Source: Apostichopus japonicus (Eukaryota > Echinodermata > Holothuroidea > Aspidochirotida > Stichopodidae). Taken from it: a stretch of 64,000 nucleotides of DNA. The notes beneath the pieces were generated by a model. The model searched no databases and was not told where the DNA came from. It worked only from the letters and a program-made list of their open reading frames with translations. Location of the stretch: positions 802,001 through 866,000 of the forward strand of contig NC_092577.1 of assembly GCF_037975245.1 (NCBI RefSeq), read 5' to 3'. Of the stretch, positions 1 through 11,639 are shown in pieces (the stretch's first letter is position 1; every line of letters begins with the position of its first letter). The translations under genes and the position numbers were made by a program.

Positions 1-1543
1 CTCATCTGTTGTACGGAAATATTAAACAGAACTGAGATTAATTCATTACTATCGGACCTTCCTTTCCCCCGGTTGCACAAGTCTCGGGTCATTTACGGTC
101 CTCGTACGCCGAGACATCTGACCGCTGTTGTTAGGTAATCACTCACTCATCCTGTGAATTCACGAAACTGAGGGTGGTGAAGGGAACAGTTTATCCCCAC
201 CATGGGTGTGTATGCATTGTGTAATAGTGTTAGTTCGGCGGATTGGCTTCCCCTTACGAGAATTTGCAATTTGTACACGGATGGTAGACGTTGATTTCAC
301 CACTCCTCGACGAGGGAACATTAGTAGAAAGTAGGCTATATTGAGTAATATGGAAGCTGAAATCTGGCTTGGGAAGGATTTATGGACGGTGTCATTCAGC
401 TCCAAATTTCTTCCAGGACTCAGACCTCGGTAGTTTGTGATTTGGTTAATACTCTTTTGACGTCAGATCTGGGATGAAATTGTCGATTTTAAATTCGTTG
501 AAAGATATCTGTTTATCACCTGAAAATGGAAAACATGAAAACTTCACAAGTCACAAGTCAAACAAAGTGTGCACAAGTCAAACAGTCGCTCCAGGGTCAC
601 CACACAGCACCACATGTGCGTGTACCCTGGGGTACTATAAAGAGTGCTGCCAGAAACCAGGGCACGCAACTATAGTTTCAAGTTACCTCGTATATTTCCA
701 CATTAACACGAAGAGGGGCAATGGAGTTTAAGTGTCTTGCTTGCAGACACAACGTAATGATGGTATGGTCATAAACTGATTTCTTAGATCTCAAGTCTAT
801 TTACTTCGCCATTGGGCCACAATGTCCCTCCGTTTTACAAAGTGTTACACATTAACATGTATAACACAGAAGGCAGGGTGGGGGAGGAGGGAGGAGGGGA
901 GGATGGGGAGGGGAGGATGGGGAGGGGGAGGATGGGGAAGGGGAGGGGAAAGGGGAGGGGCGGTGTAAGGGAGAGCGCACTAGAAAGCACGTCGGTGAAG
1001 GTTCGAGCTATGCGTGAAACTTTAGAATTCTAACTTAGTCTCTTTGTTTGTATTTCTTTCAGGTAACAATTGCATTCAATTTAAGACAGCGCTATTCAAA
1101 CTACATCATGAACTGAATGAAATACTGAGAAAAGTGTATATAGAGAAAATAAATCTACGGAACTAGACAAACTGGGGATATCTATTTTTAAATATAGGTT
1201 ATGATAGTTTTACAATTTAGTACAATACAACTATCTGTGGTCTAAATATTACAATATGACACAATTTCTTCTATCAAAAACAAATCAACCTGTTTTGTTT
1301 ATTGATGTTAATCTCGAGTAGTTTTTATAAATTTATTTCATTTCCGTCTTTTAATTAATAGCCAGTCCCCCTCCCCTCCCCTCCCCCTCCCCTCCCCCTC
1401 TCCCTCCCCACATATAAACACCGTTCACCACTTACCCTCTATACTATGATTTCGATTTCAATACTTTGAACTAGACGGGTATTTTTTGATAGTTTTAATG
1501 GTTATTTTCGTGACCTCATCCGAAATCTATTAAATGTTCTTAC
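1..1543. other. no gene recognised; low-complexity tracts
   Basis: I see no supported exon here. The 3' exons of the EF-hand gene whose second exon ends at 1544 would lie here or beyond the left edge, but no phase-1 acceptor on the minus strand opened into EF-hand-like protein. There is a G-rich purine tract at about 876-965 and a C-rich tract at about 1366-1408, both guanine-run sequences that could form quadruplexes. Confidence 0.5.
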
Positions 1544-1698
1544 CATCAATATCAAGTTCATCCAACAGTTTGATAAATCCCCGGATGTTGTTGCCGTATG
1601 GCGAACGCAACCATTCCAAGTCATCTATGAAACCATCTTCGTTGTGGTCTAGCAGGATAAATGTTTCTTTAGAGATAACTTGTTCTTCCATCACAGAT
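1544..1698 (-). CDS. secreted EF-hand protein 1, exon 2 (partial gene)
   Basis: Internal coding exon of 155 nt, bounded by an acceptor TTTATTCTCAG at 1699-1709 and a donor GTAAGA just below 1544. It takes two bases of its first codon from the exon at 3656-3813 and leaves one base for the next, so phases are 2 then 1. It encodes an EF-hand with loop DHNEDGFIDDLE (Asp1, Asn3, Asp5, Gly6, Ile8, Glu12), all canonical calcium-binding positions, followed by WLRSP and a helix FIKLLDEL. A second loop begins DIDG and is cut by the intron. The role is inferred to be calcium binding outside the cell. Following exons were not found. The same exon structure recurs at 21409-21569, which argues strongly that it is real. 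Confidence 0.8.
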
Positions 1699-3655
1699 CT
1701 GAGAATAAAGGAAAAGTTAGATTTAGCTAGCGAGAAACTTCAAATCCCTTATCTATGGGATTATAGGCAACAAAATCATATTCTAAGTCTGTGGGCCATT
1801 TACCCCAAGGCATAGGCATTCATATTCCCATGCAAATCGTACGTATATTGGACATTTCATTTTTGCATTTTTCTATTGAGGCTGGGTGGTGTAAGGGGGG
1901 GAAGGGGAATTGGGGATCAAATATCATGTCGTATTGGAGAAAGGGTGTAAGGGAACATTTTTGTAAAATCGAGGGTGCTATATTTTGCAACTTTTCAACT
2001 CTTTAGTTTGTAGCGTATTTACATGCTGTATAGGCTAGTTATTCTTTTAGTAATGTATTGTTTGTTATTGGTTTGGGGAGGGATACATCACATGGTTTTA
2101 TTCTGGGCGACTGAAGTCCCCTATAGGTATACATGGTTGCTACCCGGTTTTTAACCTTTGCCTGCGAAGCCCAAGGCCGAGCAAGCCAACAATCCCGACC
2201 CCCCTCCCCTCCCCTCCTCAACAGAAAAAACATTGGCCTATAAGAATGATGATGATTCCACAGCAATAAACTTCTTTTTTTTGAGGGGTGGGTAGGGGGA
2301 TGATTTAAGTCTTACTTGTGATCTACATGACTACATAATTATCCTAATGTGGTGACATGATCAGGAAGTTTAACATAAACTGTGGCATGTATCTCACGAA
2401 ACAGCGTTGCCACGGTGATACAACCTGACTAGCGCAGTCGTTCATTGTGCAATTCGGTTTCCTAGGCTACGTTTACGGTAACGATACATTGTAGCCTAAC
2501 ATTGTTCTTGACCTCCCCTAACCATCTGCCCCTTGACACCACCACCGTCATCGACACCGCAAATCGCCACCGTCGTTATTTACCAAAATCGATCTCGCCT
2601 GTCAAAGCTAGACTTAAAAGATTTTATATTTTTGGATTTGCTTGGTTTTTGCGAATGGGCCAAAAGTAAGCATTTCGTCGTGTTTGCGTGATTATTTATA
2701 CTACACAATAGAGCCGGAATAGTTATTGTAAGTCATGTTTATAAAATGAAATGCATAATAACGCTTTAAACTTAATATCAAACCGTCTACTTTTGGATTT
2801 TTCTTGCTATTAATTTAATATCCGCCTTTTGTATCTCACGGTTTAAGCCCGAATAACATGCAACGATTTTTAACCGTGAGCCATTGACCGCTTCCGAATG
2901 CAATTCAAGAAATGTACACATTATAAATTTAATCGCAAATGAACACAAAAATATATTTCGTATCAATTTTCTCGAGTATGTCACTGACCCCAGTCTTCAT
3001 GGTTAAGTTAAGATTTAGCATTTGTTCCCTTCATAATTCGTATGTTTACCAACAAATTTGTCAATAATCCATGAACTTATCCGGTTTATCTTTAAATTCT
3101 ATAGGCGTAAAAGGACATAGTATATGCTTACCACGCAAATATTTTGATCATTGTTTACAACTTTATTTTTATATACAATTGTATTATTACTATAACGATG
3201 CCATAACGTGACGTTACAAGAACATTTGTAGACACATTCGATGATGCGAAAATGAAGCATACCGATCATATAGTGCACGTAGAGGCTGTACAGCCGAATT
3301 ATATCTGACGTCACTAAGAACAAGTTAACTATGTGTGATAATGTACAATCAAGATACCTATCACATATTGCAAGTAGAGGCTGGGCAGCCGTATTATATC
3401 TGACGTCACTAAGAACAAGTTAACTATGTGCGATAATTTACAATCAAGATACATATCACATATTGCAAGTAGAGGCTGGGCAGCCGAATTATATCTGACG
3501 TTACTAAGAAACCAATGTGTATAACATTCGACTAAGTACATTCATATGAACGCTGTACAGCCGCACTTAGACATTGTGCATGAGTACGCCAGATTTTTCG
3601 GATATCTAACATATCAGGACTACAAAGAAATATTATAAATTTGTCAAAATCTTAC
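1699..3655 (-). other. intron 1 of EF-hand gene 1
   Basis: Intron of 1957 nt with GT-AG ends, phase 2. It contains a three-copy tandem repeat at about 3230-3525. Nothing else coding was recognised. Confidence 0.7.
3230..3525. repeat. three tandem ~95-bp units carrying CRE-like palindromes
   Basis: Units begin with GTAGAGGCTG at 3279, 3373 and 3469 (94-96 bp spacing). The first two contain the exact cAMP-response palindrome TGACGTCA (3306-3313, 3401-3408). The third has TGACGTTA (3496-3503). The array lies in the first intron of EF-hand gene 1, a plausible enhancer place, but regulatory function is only inferred from the motif. Confidence 0.75.
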
Positions 3656-3813
3656 CGTTTAGGCTTCTTCTTTGGAGCCAAAGTGGGGACGTGATTTCCA
3701 CCTTGGAATACGCCTTTCTTGGAAGAATGCCCGGCTCGATTATCACAGCCATACACCACAACAACAACTGTGATAATCAAAAACAGACTAAGGCGAATAA
3801 TACCAGTTGCCAT
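3656..3813 (-). CDS. secreted EF-hand protein 1, exon 1 with signal peptide
   Basis: First coding exon: ATG at 3811-3813 (minus), 158 nt, ending at donor GTAAGA in phase 2. The protein starts MATGIIRLSLFLIITVVVVV, a short N-region and a strong hydrophobic core, then YGCDNRAG, so a signal peptide cleaved near YG-C is likely. A spacer rich in Lys and Gly ends PKKKPKR, with the final Arg completed across the intron and followed by SV. That KPKR-SV sequence resembles a proprotein convertase site. The start is supported by an upstream TATA-like element about 120 bp away and by the identical layout of the paralogue at 22891-23057. The protein is not named; it is a small secreted calcium-binding protein by inference. 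Confidence 0.75.
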
Positions 3814-3929
3814 CTTCGTCGTTGCTCTTGAGATGTTCCTCTGAAGTCTTTGGTTTCTTGACTTTAAATTGGTATCTGCAGCAGAAACTCTGGAGATGGA
3901 ATGAGCCTACTGTCTGCCGATTCGACATT

Positions 3930-3937
3930 CATATAGG
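3930..3937 (-). promoter_or_regulatory. TATA-like element of EF-hand gene 1
   Basis: CCTATATG on the minus strand, about 120 bp upstream of the ATG at 3813. The paralogous gene has a better TATA box at nearly the same distance. Confidence 0.45.
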
Positions 3938-4003
3938 CTGCTGGAACGGAAAATCCCAAACGATCCCAACACCAACCATTACGTAGTGTCGAAAAGTTCA
4001 ATT

Positions 4004-4318
4004 TCATTCAGCGTTCTTAATATGTTTCGTCAAGGAAGTCATTCGATACGTCAATAAAGGTAAGAATTTCCAAAATCGAAACTCTTTATTAAACTTAAAT
4101 ATTGAAAATGAAATCCTATATTTTGCTGGTAAAGTAATAATGGAAATTCCGAAAGTAGGCAAGTGGAATTTCCCGGAAAAGAAATTATTGAGAAACTTGA
4201 TCAGTTCCAAATATCCATTATTAGCACAGAAAGTCACTGGTGAAAGTAATAATCTATTCATGGGCATCTTATCATCACCCTCGAGGTCAGTAGCATAATG
4301 CATTTCGAGCTTGAGTCA
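4004..4318 (-). pseudogene. possible EF-hand-like relic exon
   Basis: A minus-strand open stretch reads DLEGDDKMPMNR, then LLLSPVTFCANNGYLELIKF. This resembles the loop-plus-helix arrangement of the nearby EF exon (loop, LRSP, GNN, GFIKLL). Position 12 of the loop is Arg instead of Glu, so calcium binding would be impaired. No acceptor of the required phase was found: the nearest AG before it is in phase 0 and has a poor pyrimidine tract. It lies directly upstream of EF-hand gene 1. It could be a decayed exon of the upstream paralogue, or chance. Confidence 0.25.
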
Positions 4319-4319
4319 A

Positions 4320-5620
4320 TATTTTCACACTTCCTGTATTTAGCCCCAAGGGTTCCAGGTATCGTTTACAATGCGATAGACGTTTACAAGAGCATGACAT
4401 ATATAGGCAATGTGAACATATAGCGCAACATTAAAGTTACTTATGAACACCACTATTCGTAAAAAGTTAACCTTCACACCCCCCCCCCCCCAATGACAAT
4501 GACGCCATGGTCACCCTTAGATCATGCTAAACGTTTCAATCATTGCAAAAAATTAATTTAAAAAATTTAATTTAAAAAACAGCAGAAAAAGATGCTTCAA
4601 TGACGTCTTCATTACACTTGATCAAGCTCTCAGCCTTGTGTGTGTGTGTGTGTGTAGGGGGGGGGGGACATTAAATCTGCGTTGTCTCCCAAATTGACTA
4701 AGGTTTTTTTCTATAGCTATTTGGGGAATTTGTTTCACATGAAATTTCTCTATCACATATATAGACCTAACGATGTTGGTTGTCTTTATCATCTCCAGAA
4801 TCTGAACACAGGGGTCAAATGAAGGGTGTACCGCCTTGCACGGAGAGAGCTGGCGGTTGGGTACTCGGAGATAAAATCGTCTTGCCATCACTATTGTTTC
4901 AGAAGGTTCGTGTTATGAATATTGAATATAATAATATGAATAAAAAAAAAATCTAAAAATTAGTTCCCATTGATTAATTTCATTCTTAATAATCCCATGC
5001 ATTGACTACCACCGCAAACTATCGTTGGAAATTTGAAACCATGTCAACCAGCAACTAAGACCTGCAGTATCTTGATATGCATTTTAATTGGTTGTGTAAG
5101 TATCACTATCTTTGCAAGCCTAGGATGACCTATCCGGGCACCTTTGCTTTTAGTCAATGTCAATGCCAACATAGTCTCATAGCTATAGGCTTGTCGATTT
5201 CTTCCAATCAGAGCCCCATAAAACAGCATGTAACACCGGTCGTCCAATGAGAGCACGAGAAACCGACACATGTCATTTTCATTTGACCCATGTCGATTTC
5301 AGGACATAATACACATCGATTTTATCCAATCAGAGCAAGAGAAGTGACATGTTAATTTCACTCGACATATGTCGATTTCAGGACTAATGGCACACCACGC
5401 GCACCATAGAAATCCCTCTGTTGTTTCTACTGGCTGGTATGCTAGACATCTCGACTGCTCACTTAAATCGGTATTATCTATTCATTTACTACTAACAAAC
5501 TATGCTGAATCAGTTTGCTTTCATTTTGTCATTCACCCACTATAGTTGTAGTACGAGGACAACAGCTCTGATGTGAATACAACAACTTTTATACGAGTAC
5601 AATTCCTGTTTCCATGGGTG
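4320..5620. other. no gene recognised
   Basis: Contains a (TG)n tract with an adjoining poly-G at 4636-4669, and two diverged copies of a ~100-bp segment ending in ATGTCGATTTCAGGAC around 5225-5390. Nothing coding was recognised. Confidence 0.5.
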
Positions 5621-5624
5621 CAGA

Positions 5625-6785
5625 CCATGGTTCTAATATCCATGGGTAGGCCTATGTGCAGGCTATAATTCCCATAGGTATGTGTAGGCTATGATTCACA
5701 TTTTCCATGGATATGGGTAGGCTATGGTTCTAATTTTCATTGGTCTGTGTGGGCTATGATTCAAACTTCCCTGGTTATGTGTGAGCAATGGTTCTTATTC
5801 CCTGGGTATGTGTAAGCAATGGTTCTAATTTCCCTGCATGGTTAAGTGTGAGCAGTGGTTCTAATTTCCCTGGTTAAGTTTGAGCAATGGTTCTAATTTC
5901 CCTGGGAATGTTTAGGCTATAATTCAGAGTACAAGAGTCAATCTGGCAAAGGGCGTGTAAGAATACTTAACATTACAAGATTTCAAAATGGCCCCGAATA
6001 CGAGTACAGAGTAGCCTACAGACAGCTATGTGTAGGCTATGATTCGTATTCCCATGGGTATGTGTAGGCTGTGATTCATATTTCCATTGGTATGTGTAGG
6101 CTATGATTCGTATTCCCATGGGTATGTGTAGGCTATGATTCACATTTCCATTGGTATGTGTAGGCTATGATTCACATTTCCATGGGTAGGTGTAGCTAGG
6201 CTATGATTCACATTTCCAGTGGAATGTGTAGGCTATGATTCACATTTCCATGGGTATGTGTAGGCTATGATTCACATTTCTATTGGCATGTGTAGGCAAT
6301 GATTCACATTTCCATTGGTATGTGTAGGCTATGTTTCACATTTCCATTGGCATGTGTAGGCTATGATTCACATTTCCATTGGTATGTGTAGGCTATGATT
6401 CACATTTCCATTGGTATGTGTAGGCTATGATTCATATTTCCATTGGAATGTGTAGGCTATGATTCACATTTCCATGGGTATGTGTAGGCTATGATTCACA
6501 TTTCCATGGGTATGTGTAGGCTATGATTCACATTTCCATTGGCATGTGTAGGCTATGTTTCACATTTCCATTGGTATGTGCAGGCTATGATTCACAATTC
6601 CATTGGTATGTGTAGGCTATGATTCACATTTCCATGGGTATGTGTAGGCTATGATTCACATTTCCATTGGTATGTGTAGGCTATGATTCACATTTCCATT
6701 GGTATGTGTAGGCTATGTTTCACATTTCCAGGGGTATGTGTAGGCTATGATTCACATTTCCATGGGTATGTGTAAGCTATGTTTC
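5625..6785. repeat. 32-bp minisatellite (TAGGCTATGATTCACATTTC)
   Basis: Tandem array with a strict 32-bp period in the core (for example units starting at 6361, 6393, 6425), about 24 copies from 6025 to 6785. The preceding 400 bp holds degenerate units with shifted spacing. The unit contains TATGTGTAGGCTATGATTCA and CATTTCCATTGG. A non-repeat island at about 5930-6030 separates the degenerate and homogeneous parts. Confidence 0.95.
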
Positions 6786-6789
6786 AGTA

Positions 6790-7111
6790 CAGGTAGTTAC
6801 GATAGAATACGAACCCACTTGAAGTATTTCAACCCGCAGTCACTCCAGCCTGAGCCCACTTTGATATAGTGTCTGGAGGCCTATTAAATATTTAAATGCC
6901 TAACGTGTGGATTCCATATGTCTGTAGGAAACTATTTACTTATATATCATAGCAGAGATATGCATTTAGAACTGGGCAACCTCCTTTACTGGTTTCCCAC
7001 CCTCCAATCTTTTTTTTCAAGAGATTCTAGCAACACCGAGAAGCTAATGTACATGGCACGCCGTCCACCATGGGCAGTCAACCCCCTCCCCTTCTCTCTC
7101 TCTCTATCTAC

Positions 7112-7147
<36 letters not shown>

Positions 7148-7835
7148 AGGAAAGTTCTATATATAACCAGGGAAATACCAGCTGTCATTGCTCGCACGGC
7201 TACAACAAGAAGCTCGTATCTGTATTTTCATAGCTTCCTATTCTCTACACACGTGTACTAGCATGCAACACGTCAACAAACTTAAAAGTGGACGAGCGCC
7301 GTTATGTCTTTACCTCTTGGAAAAGATTTGCAAACGGTGCTTACCCTCCAGATTTTGCTCAGATTTAGAAGTTGGTTATTAGACCATTCAGCATATTTGG
7401 TATGATTATTTTATATTATGAACGTATTATGATGATTAATGTATTTTAAAGAGGAAACTGCTTTCTGCGTTACCGTTTATAGAGGTATATTCTTAATCAG
7501 TCTCGGCTGTGTCTGCGAATTGATCAGGTTCAAACTGTGTCTGTTCAGGAAATTAGAGTAACTGCCGTTATGTTGCCATGCGCAGATCAATCAATTTTCC
7601 CCTACATGGGAATCAGTTCTGACGACTACAGGATCTGACCCGCTCCTTTTTAGAATCTTGGATCATTCAAACAAGAAATAAACAAGTAACAAAATCCCTT
7701 TGCGTTTATCTAACAGCAGATGGAATACCGTTTTGATATATACTAAGGAGTAATTTTTACGAATAATATTCCAAATGAGAAGCAATGAATAATAATATTA
7801 CATTACAATACCATAAAATGCACGGTTTGACTAAG
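6790..7835. other. spacer with simple repeats
   Basis: Unique-looking AT-rich DNA with a (CT)n-(TA)n microsatellite at about 7095-7143. Short open frames over it are low-complexity. No gene was recognised. Confidence 0.5.
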
Positions 7836-7837
7836 CG

Positions 7838-9885
7838 CTCGTCGCCCCTCCCCTCTGCAGACTAACAGTCGTCGCCTCTCCCCTCTATACAGACAGAGCG
7901 GTCGTCGCCCCTCCCCTCTGTAGACTAAGTGCTTGTCGCCCCTCCCCTCTACAGACTCAGCGATCGCCCCCTCCCCTTAAAAGACAAAGTGGTCGGCGCC
8001 TCTCCCCTCTACAGACTCAGCGATCGTCGCCCTCTCCTCTACAGACTCAGCGGTCGTCGCCTCTCCCCTCTATAGACTCAGCGGTCTCCCCTCCCCTTAG
8101 CAGACAAAGCGGTCGGCGCCTCTCCCCTCTGTAGACTAAGCGGTCGTCGCCCCTCCACTCTACAGACTCAGCGGTCGTTGCTCCTCCCCTCTACAGACTC
8201 AGCGGTCGTCTCCCCTCCCCTCCACAGACAAAGCGGTCGTCGCCCCTCTCCTCTACAGACTCAGCGGTCGTAGAGTAGCCTACAGACAGCTATCTTCTAC
8301 AGACTCAGCGGTCGTCGCCTCTCCCCTCTATAGACTCAGCGGTCTCCCCTCCCCTTAGCAGACAGAGCGGTCGTCGCCCCTCCCCTCTGTAGACTAAGTG
8401 CTCGTCGCCCCTCCCCTCTACAGACTCAGCGATCGCCCCCTCCCCTTAAAAGACAAAGTGGTCGGCGCCTCTCCCCTCTACAGACTCAGCGATCGTCGCC
8501 CCTCTCCTCTACAGACTCAGCGGTCGTCGCCTCTCCCCTCTATAGACTCAGAGGTCTCCCCTCCCCTTAGCAGACAAAGCGGTCGGCGCCTCTCCCCTCT
8601 GTAGACTAAGCGGTCGTCGCCCCTCCACTCTACAGACTCAGCGGTCGTCGCTCCTCCCCTCTACAGACTCAGCGGTCGTCTCCCCTCCCCTCCACAGACA
8701 AAGCGGTCGTCGCCCCTCTCCTCTACAGACTCAGCGGTCGCCGCCTCTCCCCTCTATAGACTCAGCGGTCTCCCCCTCCCCTTAGCAGACAAAGCGGTCG
8801 GCGCCTCTCCCCTCTGTAGACTAAGCGGTCGTCGCCCCTCCACTCTACAGACTCAGCGGTCGTCGCTCCTCCCCTCTACAGACTCAGCGGTCGTCTCCCC
8901 TCCCCTCCACAGACAAAGCGGTCGTCTCCCCTCCTCTCCACAGACAAAGCACTCGTCGCCCTCCCCTCTACAGAAAGCGGTCGTCGCCCCTTCCCTCTGC
9001 AGACTAAGCACTCGTCGCCCCTCCCCTCTACAGAAAGCGGTCATCGCCCTCCCCTCTACAGAAAGCGGTCATCGCCCCTCTCCTCTACAGACTAAGCACT
9101 TGTCGCCCCTCCCCTATACAGAAAGCGGTCGTCGCCCCTTCCCTCTGCAGACTAAGCGGTCGGCGACCCTCCCCTCTACAGACAAAGCGGTCGTCGCCCC
9201 TCCCCTCTGTAGACTAAGTGCTCGTCGCCCCTCCCTTCTACAGAATCAGGAGTCGTCGTTGCTCCCCTCTACAGACTCAGCTGTCGTCGTTGCTCCCCTC
9301 TGTAGACTAAGTGCTCGTCGCCCCTCCCCTCTACAGAATCAGCAGTCGTTCCCCCTCCCCTTAACACACAAAGCGGTCAGCGCCTCTCCCCTCTGTAGAC
9401 AAAGCGGTCGTTGCCCCTCCCTTCTACAGACAAAGCGCCTGTCGCCCCTTCCATGTGCAGACTCAGCGGTCGTCGCCCGTCCCCTCTATAGACTCAGCTG
9501 TCGTCGTTGCTCCCCTCTACAGAATCAGCAGTCGTTCCCCCTCCCCTTAACACACAAAGCGGTCGGCGCCTCTCCGCTCTGTAGACAAAGCGGTTGTTGC
9601 CCCCCCCCCCCTTCTACAGACAAAGCGCCTGTCGCCTTTCCCTGTGCAGACTCAGCGGTCGTCGCCCCCACCCTCTACAGACTCAGCTGTCGTCGTTGCT
9701 CCCCTCTACAGACTCAGCGGTCGTCGCCCCTCCCCTCTACAGACTCAGCTGTCGTCGTTGCTCCCCTCTACAGACTCAGCGGTCGTCGCCCCTCCCCTCT
9801 GCAGACTAAGCGGTCGTCGCCCCTCCCCTCCACAGACAAAGCGGTCGTCGCCCCTCCCCTCTACAGATTAAGCGGGCGTCGGCCG
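7838..9885. repeat. ~31-bp minisatellite, about 65 units, with higher-order blocks
   Basis: Unit of about 29-32 bp containing AGACTCAGCGGTCGTCGCC and CCTCCCCTCTAC. Blocks of several units are themselves duplicated: the string starting near 7978 recurs near 8448 (about 470 bp on), and another block near 8096 recurs near 8567 and 8781. The plus strand is pyrimidine-rich and dense in CpG compared with the flanks. Long open frames across it cycle through three frames because 31 is not a multiple of three, so they are not evidence of a protein. Confidence 0.95.
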
Positions 9886-9889
9886 TCTT

Positions 9890-11320
9890 TATGTGTGCCA
9901 GAGTAACATACCCAACCCTTTCCCTTCCCCTCCCCTCTGCAAATACCCAATTGAAGGAGAATAAAACTCGATTATAACTTTATAGTATGTAATTAGGCAA
10001 TTTGGTGCGACGGATAAGATGTTATGTCTTCCCGAGGGGATGGGGATGGGGTTGACGGAAGCGGTGCACCATCCCGTTGACAAGTTGTTCGTAGATGCAA
10101 AATGACGCTATATTTTGAAATTTTTGAAACAATGTCGAAGAATTTTCAACTGTTTAAGGTTCAAACTGTAAATGAGAGTGTGTTATATCTACGTACTGTT
10201 CACTTTGAACATATTTTGAAATCCCCTGTGTCTCGCAGTGTTTGTGCTGCGGGTGAGTGGTGGGGGTACATTTGTTTGCTAACTTGTTCATCCGTTTGGG
10301 AGATATCGTGTCCTAGTCATATACATAAGGGATATTGTCGCATTATAATGACCTAATGGTCTGACGTAATGGTACATTACAAGGTTTTCCCCTTTACTTT
10401 TTTTTTCATATTTTCCGACTCAGGTGGAAGTAATCATTAATTATCAACAAATGCTGTATTAGTTATTGTACTGCAAGTAATTATATCAAACGGTTTCCGT
10501 CATATCATATTTTTGTCTTGCAAAAACAAGTCCTTGTTGTTATAGACGGATATAGATCCGGCTTCGTTGCTGACGTTTTGCTGTTTGATTGGACAATTCA
10601 AGGCATAATGCTTCGAACTTAACAGCCGATTCTCATGGCTTAAACAGTTAAAACTGGTAAAGGGGAATACCCGTTCATCAATTCAAAATGATATGTGTTA
10701 TTCTTTCTTAACATGGGTTACATTAATGACCAGTAGCTACAGAGAAGGACTTATCAACATACGATACTAAAACACACAATCCTATACATAATGATTGAGT
10801 TGACTCACCAGACTACTCTAAAGGTTTCACTAATAATTTCGTGCACTTTCCAACAGAACGTGGATGCCACGTCATTGCAAAAACGCTTAAAATCTAGAAA
10901 TTTGAAACATCTCTACAAGGTATACTAACTAGTCAAATATAGGGATAGTTGTTTAGACTCCTAACCAATCATTAGTTGCAACAGCTTTAGAGTAATGAAG
11001 TCGTCTATTAGTAATTTTTCTACAGTAGCAAGTCTGTTGACAGGTCTAACGTGTGTTACAGTGTTATAGCACACTTCAGTTTATACAAATTAAAGGGTTG
11101 TCTGTCATTGACAGTACACACTGATCAAGCCATGTATAGTACACTGGGTGAACTAACATGTTTTGTTTAGGTACATATATAGGCCACAAATTATATAACT
11201 GAAATATCAGGAGTGCCGAAGATATCTTAGTCTCCACTGCCTGTATAGTGTAGATAGTAGAGAGCTAATGATATGATATATTTACATGTGATATGATATA
11301 TTTACATAATTACATACATT
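9890..11320. other. no gene recognised
   Basis: AT-rich unique-looking sequence. Nothing coding or repetitive was recognised beyond short homopolymers. Confidence 0.5.
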
Positions 11321-11324
11321 TACA

Positions 11325-11626
11325 GTGGAGTGTTAGCTCAGTGGTTAACGCCGGTGCCTTCCAGTCATAAGGTCCCCGGTTCGAGTCACTCCAAGATTAA
11401 TGTCAACTCCAAGTACAAAACCTACCACTACACCATTAACAAACCCTACTACAACTCCAACGTCCAGTTACAGAGTTGTTGACAATTGACAATTCATAAT
11501 CATGGACGTTAAATATGAATGTAAGAAACTGACTTCGGTCAGCTTGCGGCTTTGATAAGCCAATGAGGCTTCTTCGCGAGTTCCTGCTTGCAAGAGGATC
11601 TAAAATACATACATACATACATACAT
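11325..11626 (+). mobile_element. tRNA-derived SINE, copy 1
   Basis: The head (about 11325-11392) looks like a tRNA. Its A box is TTAGCTCAGTGG, its B box is GGTTCGAGTC at 11378-11387, and terminal GGAGT pairs with ACTCC. A body of about 200 bp follows, ending in (ATAC)n at 11604-11626. A second copy in reverse orientation lies at 39455-39706. This copy carries about 55 extra bases (about 11402-11458) just after the head. The middle of the head has no clear anticodon stem, so it is not a functional tRNA gene. Confidence 0.85.
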
Positions 11627-11639
11627 GATAATGGTAGCT

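Noticed and set aside
7838..9885. CRISPR-like array of ~31-bp repeats
   Set aside because: The units are contiguous, with no unique spacers, in an intron-containing animal genome. It is a minisatellite.
9100..9906. 268-codon open frame (SPLPSTDSAVVAPPLYRLSG-like)
   Set aside because: It follows from a 31-bp tandem repeat read in all three frames, with no signal peptide, splice signals or domain.
11325..11392. Functional tRNA gene
   Set aside because: Box A and B words are present, but the anticodon arm is not formed and the body and second copy show a SINE.
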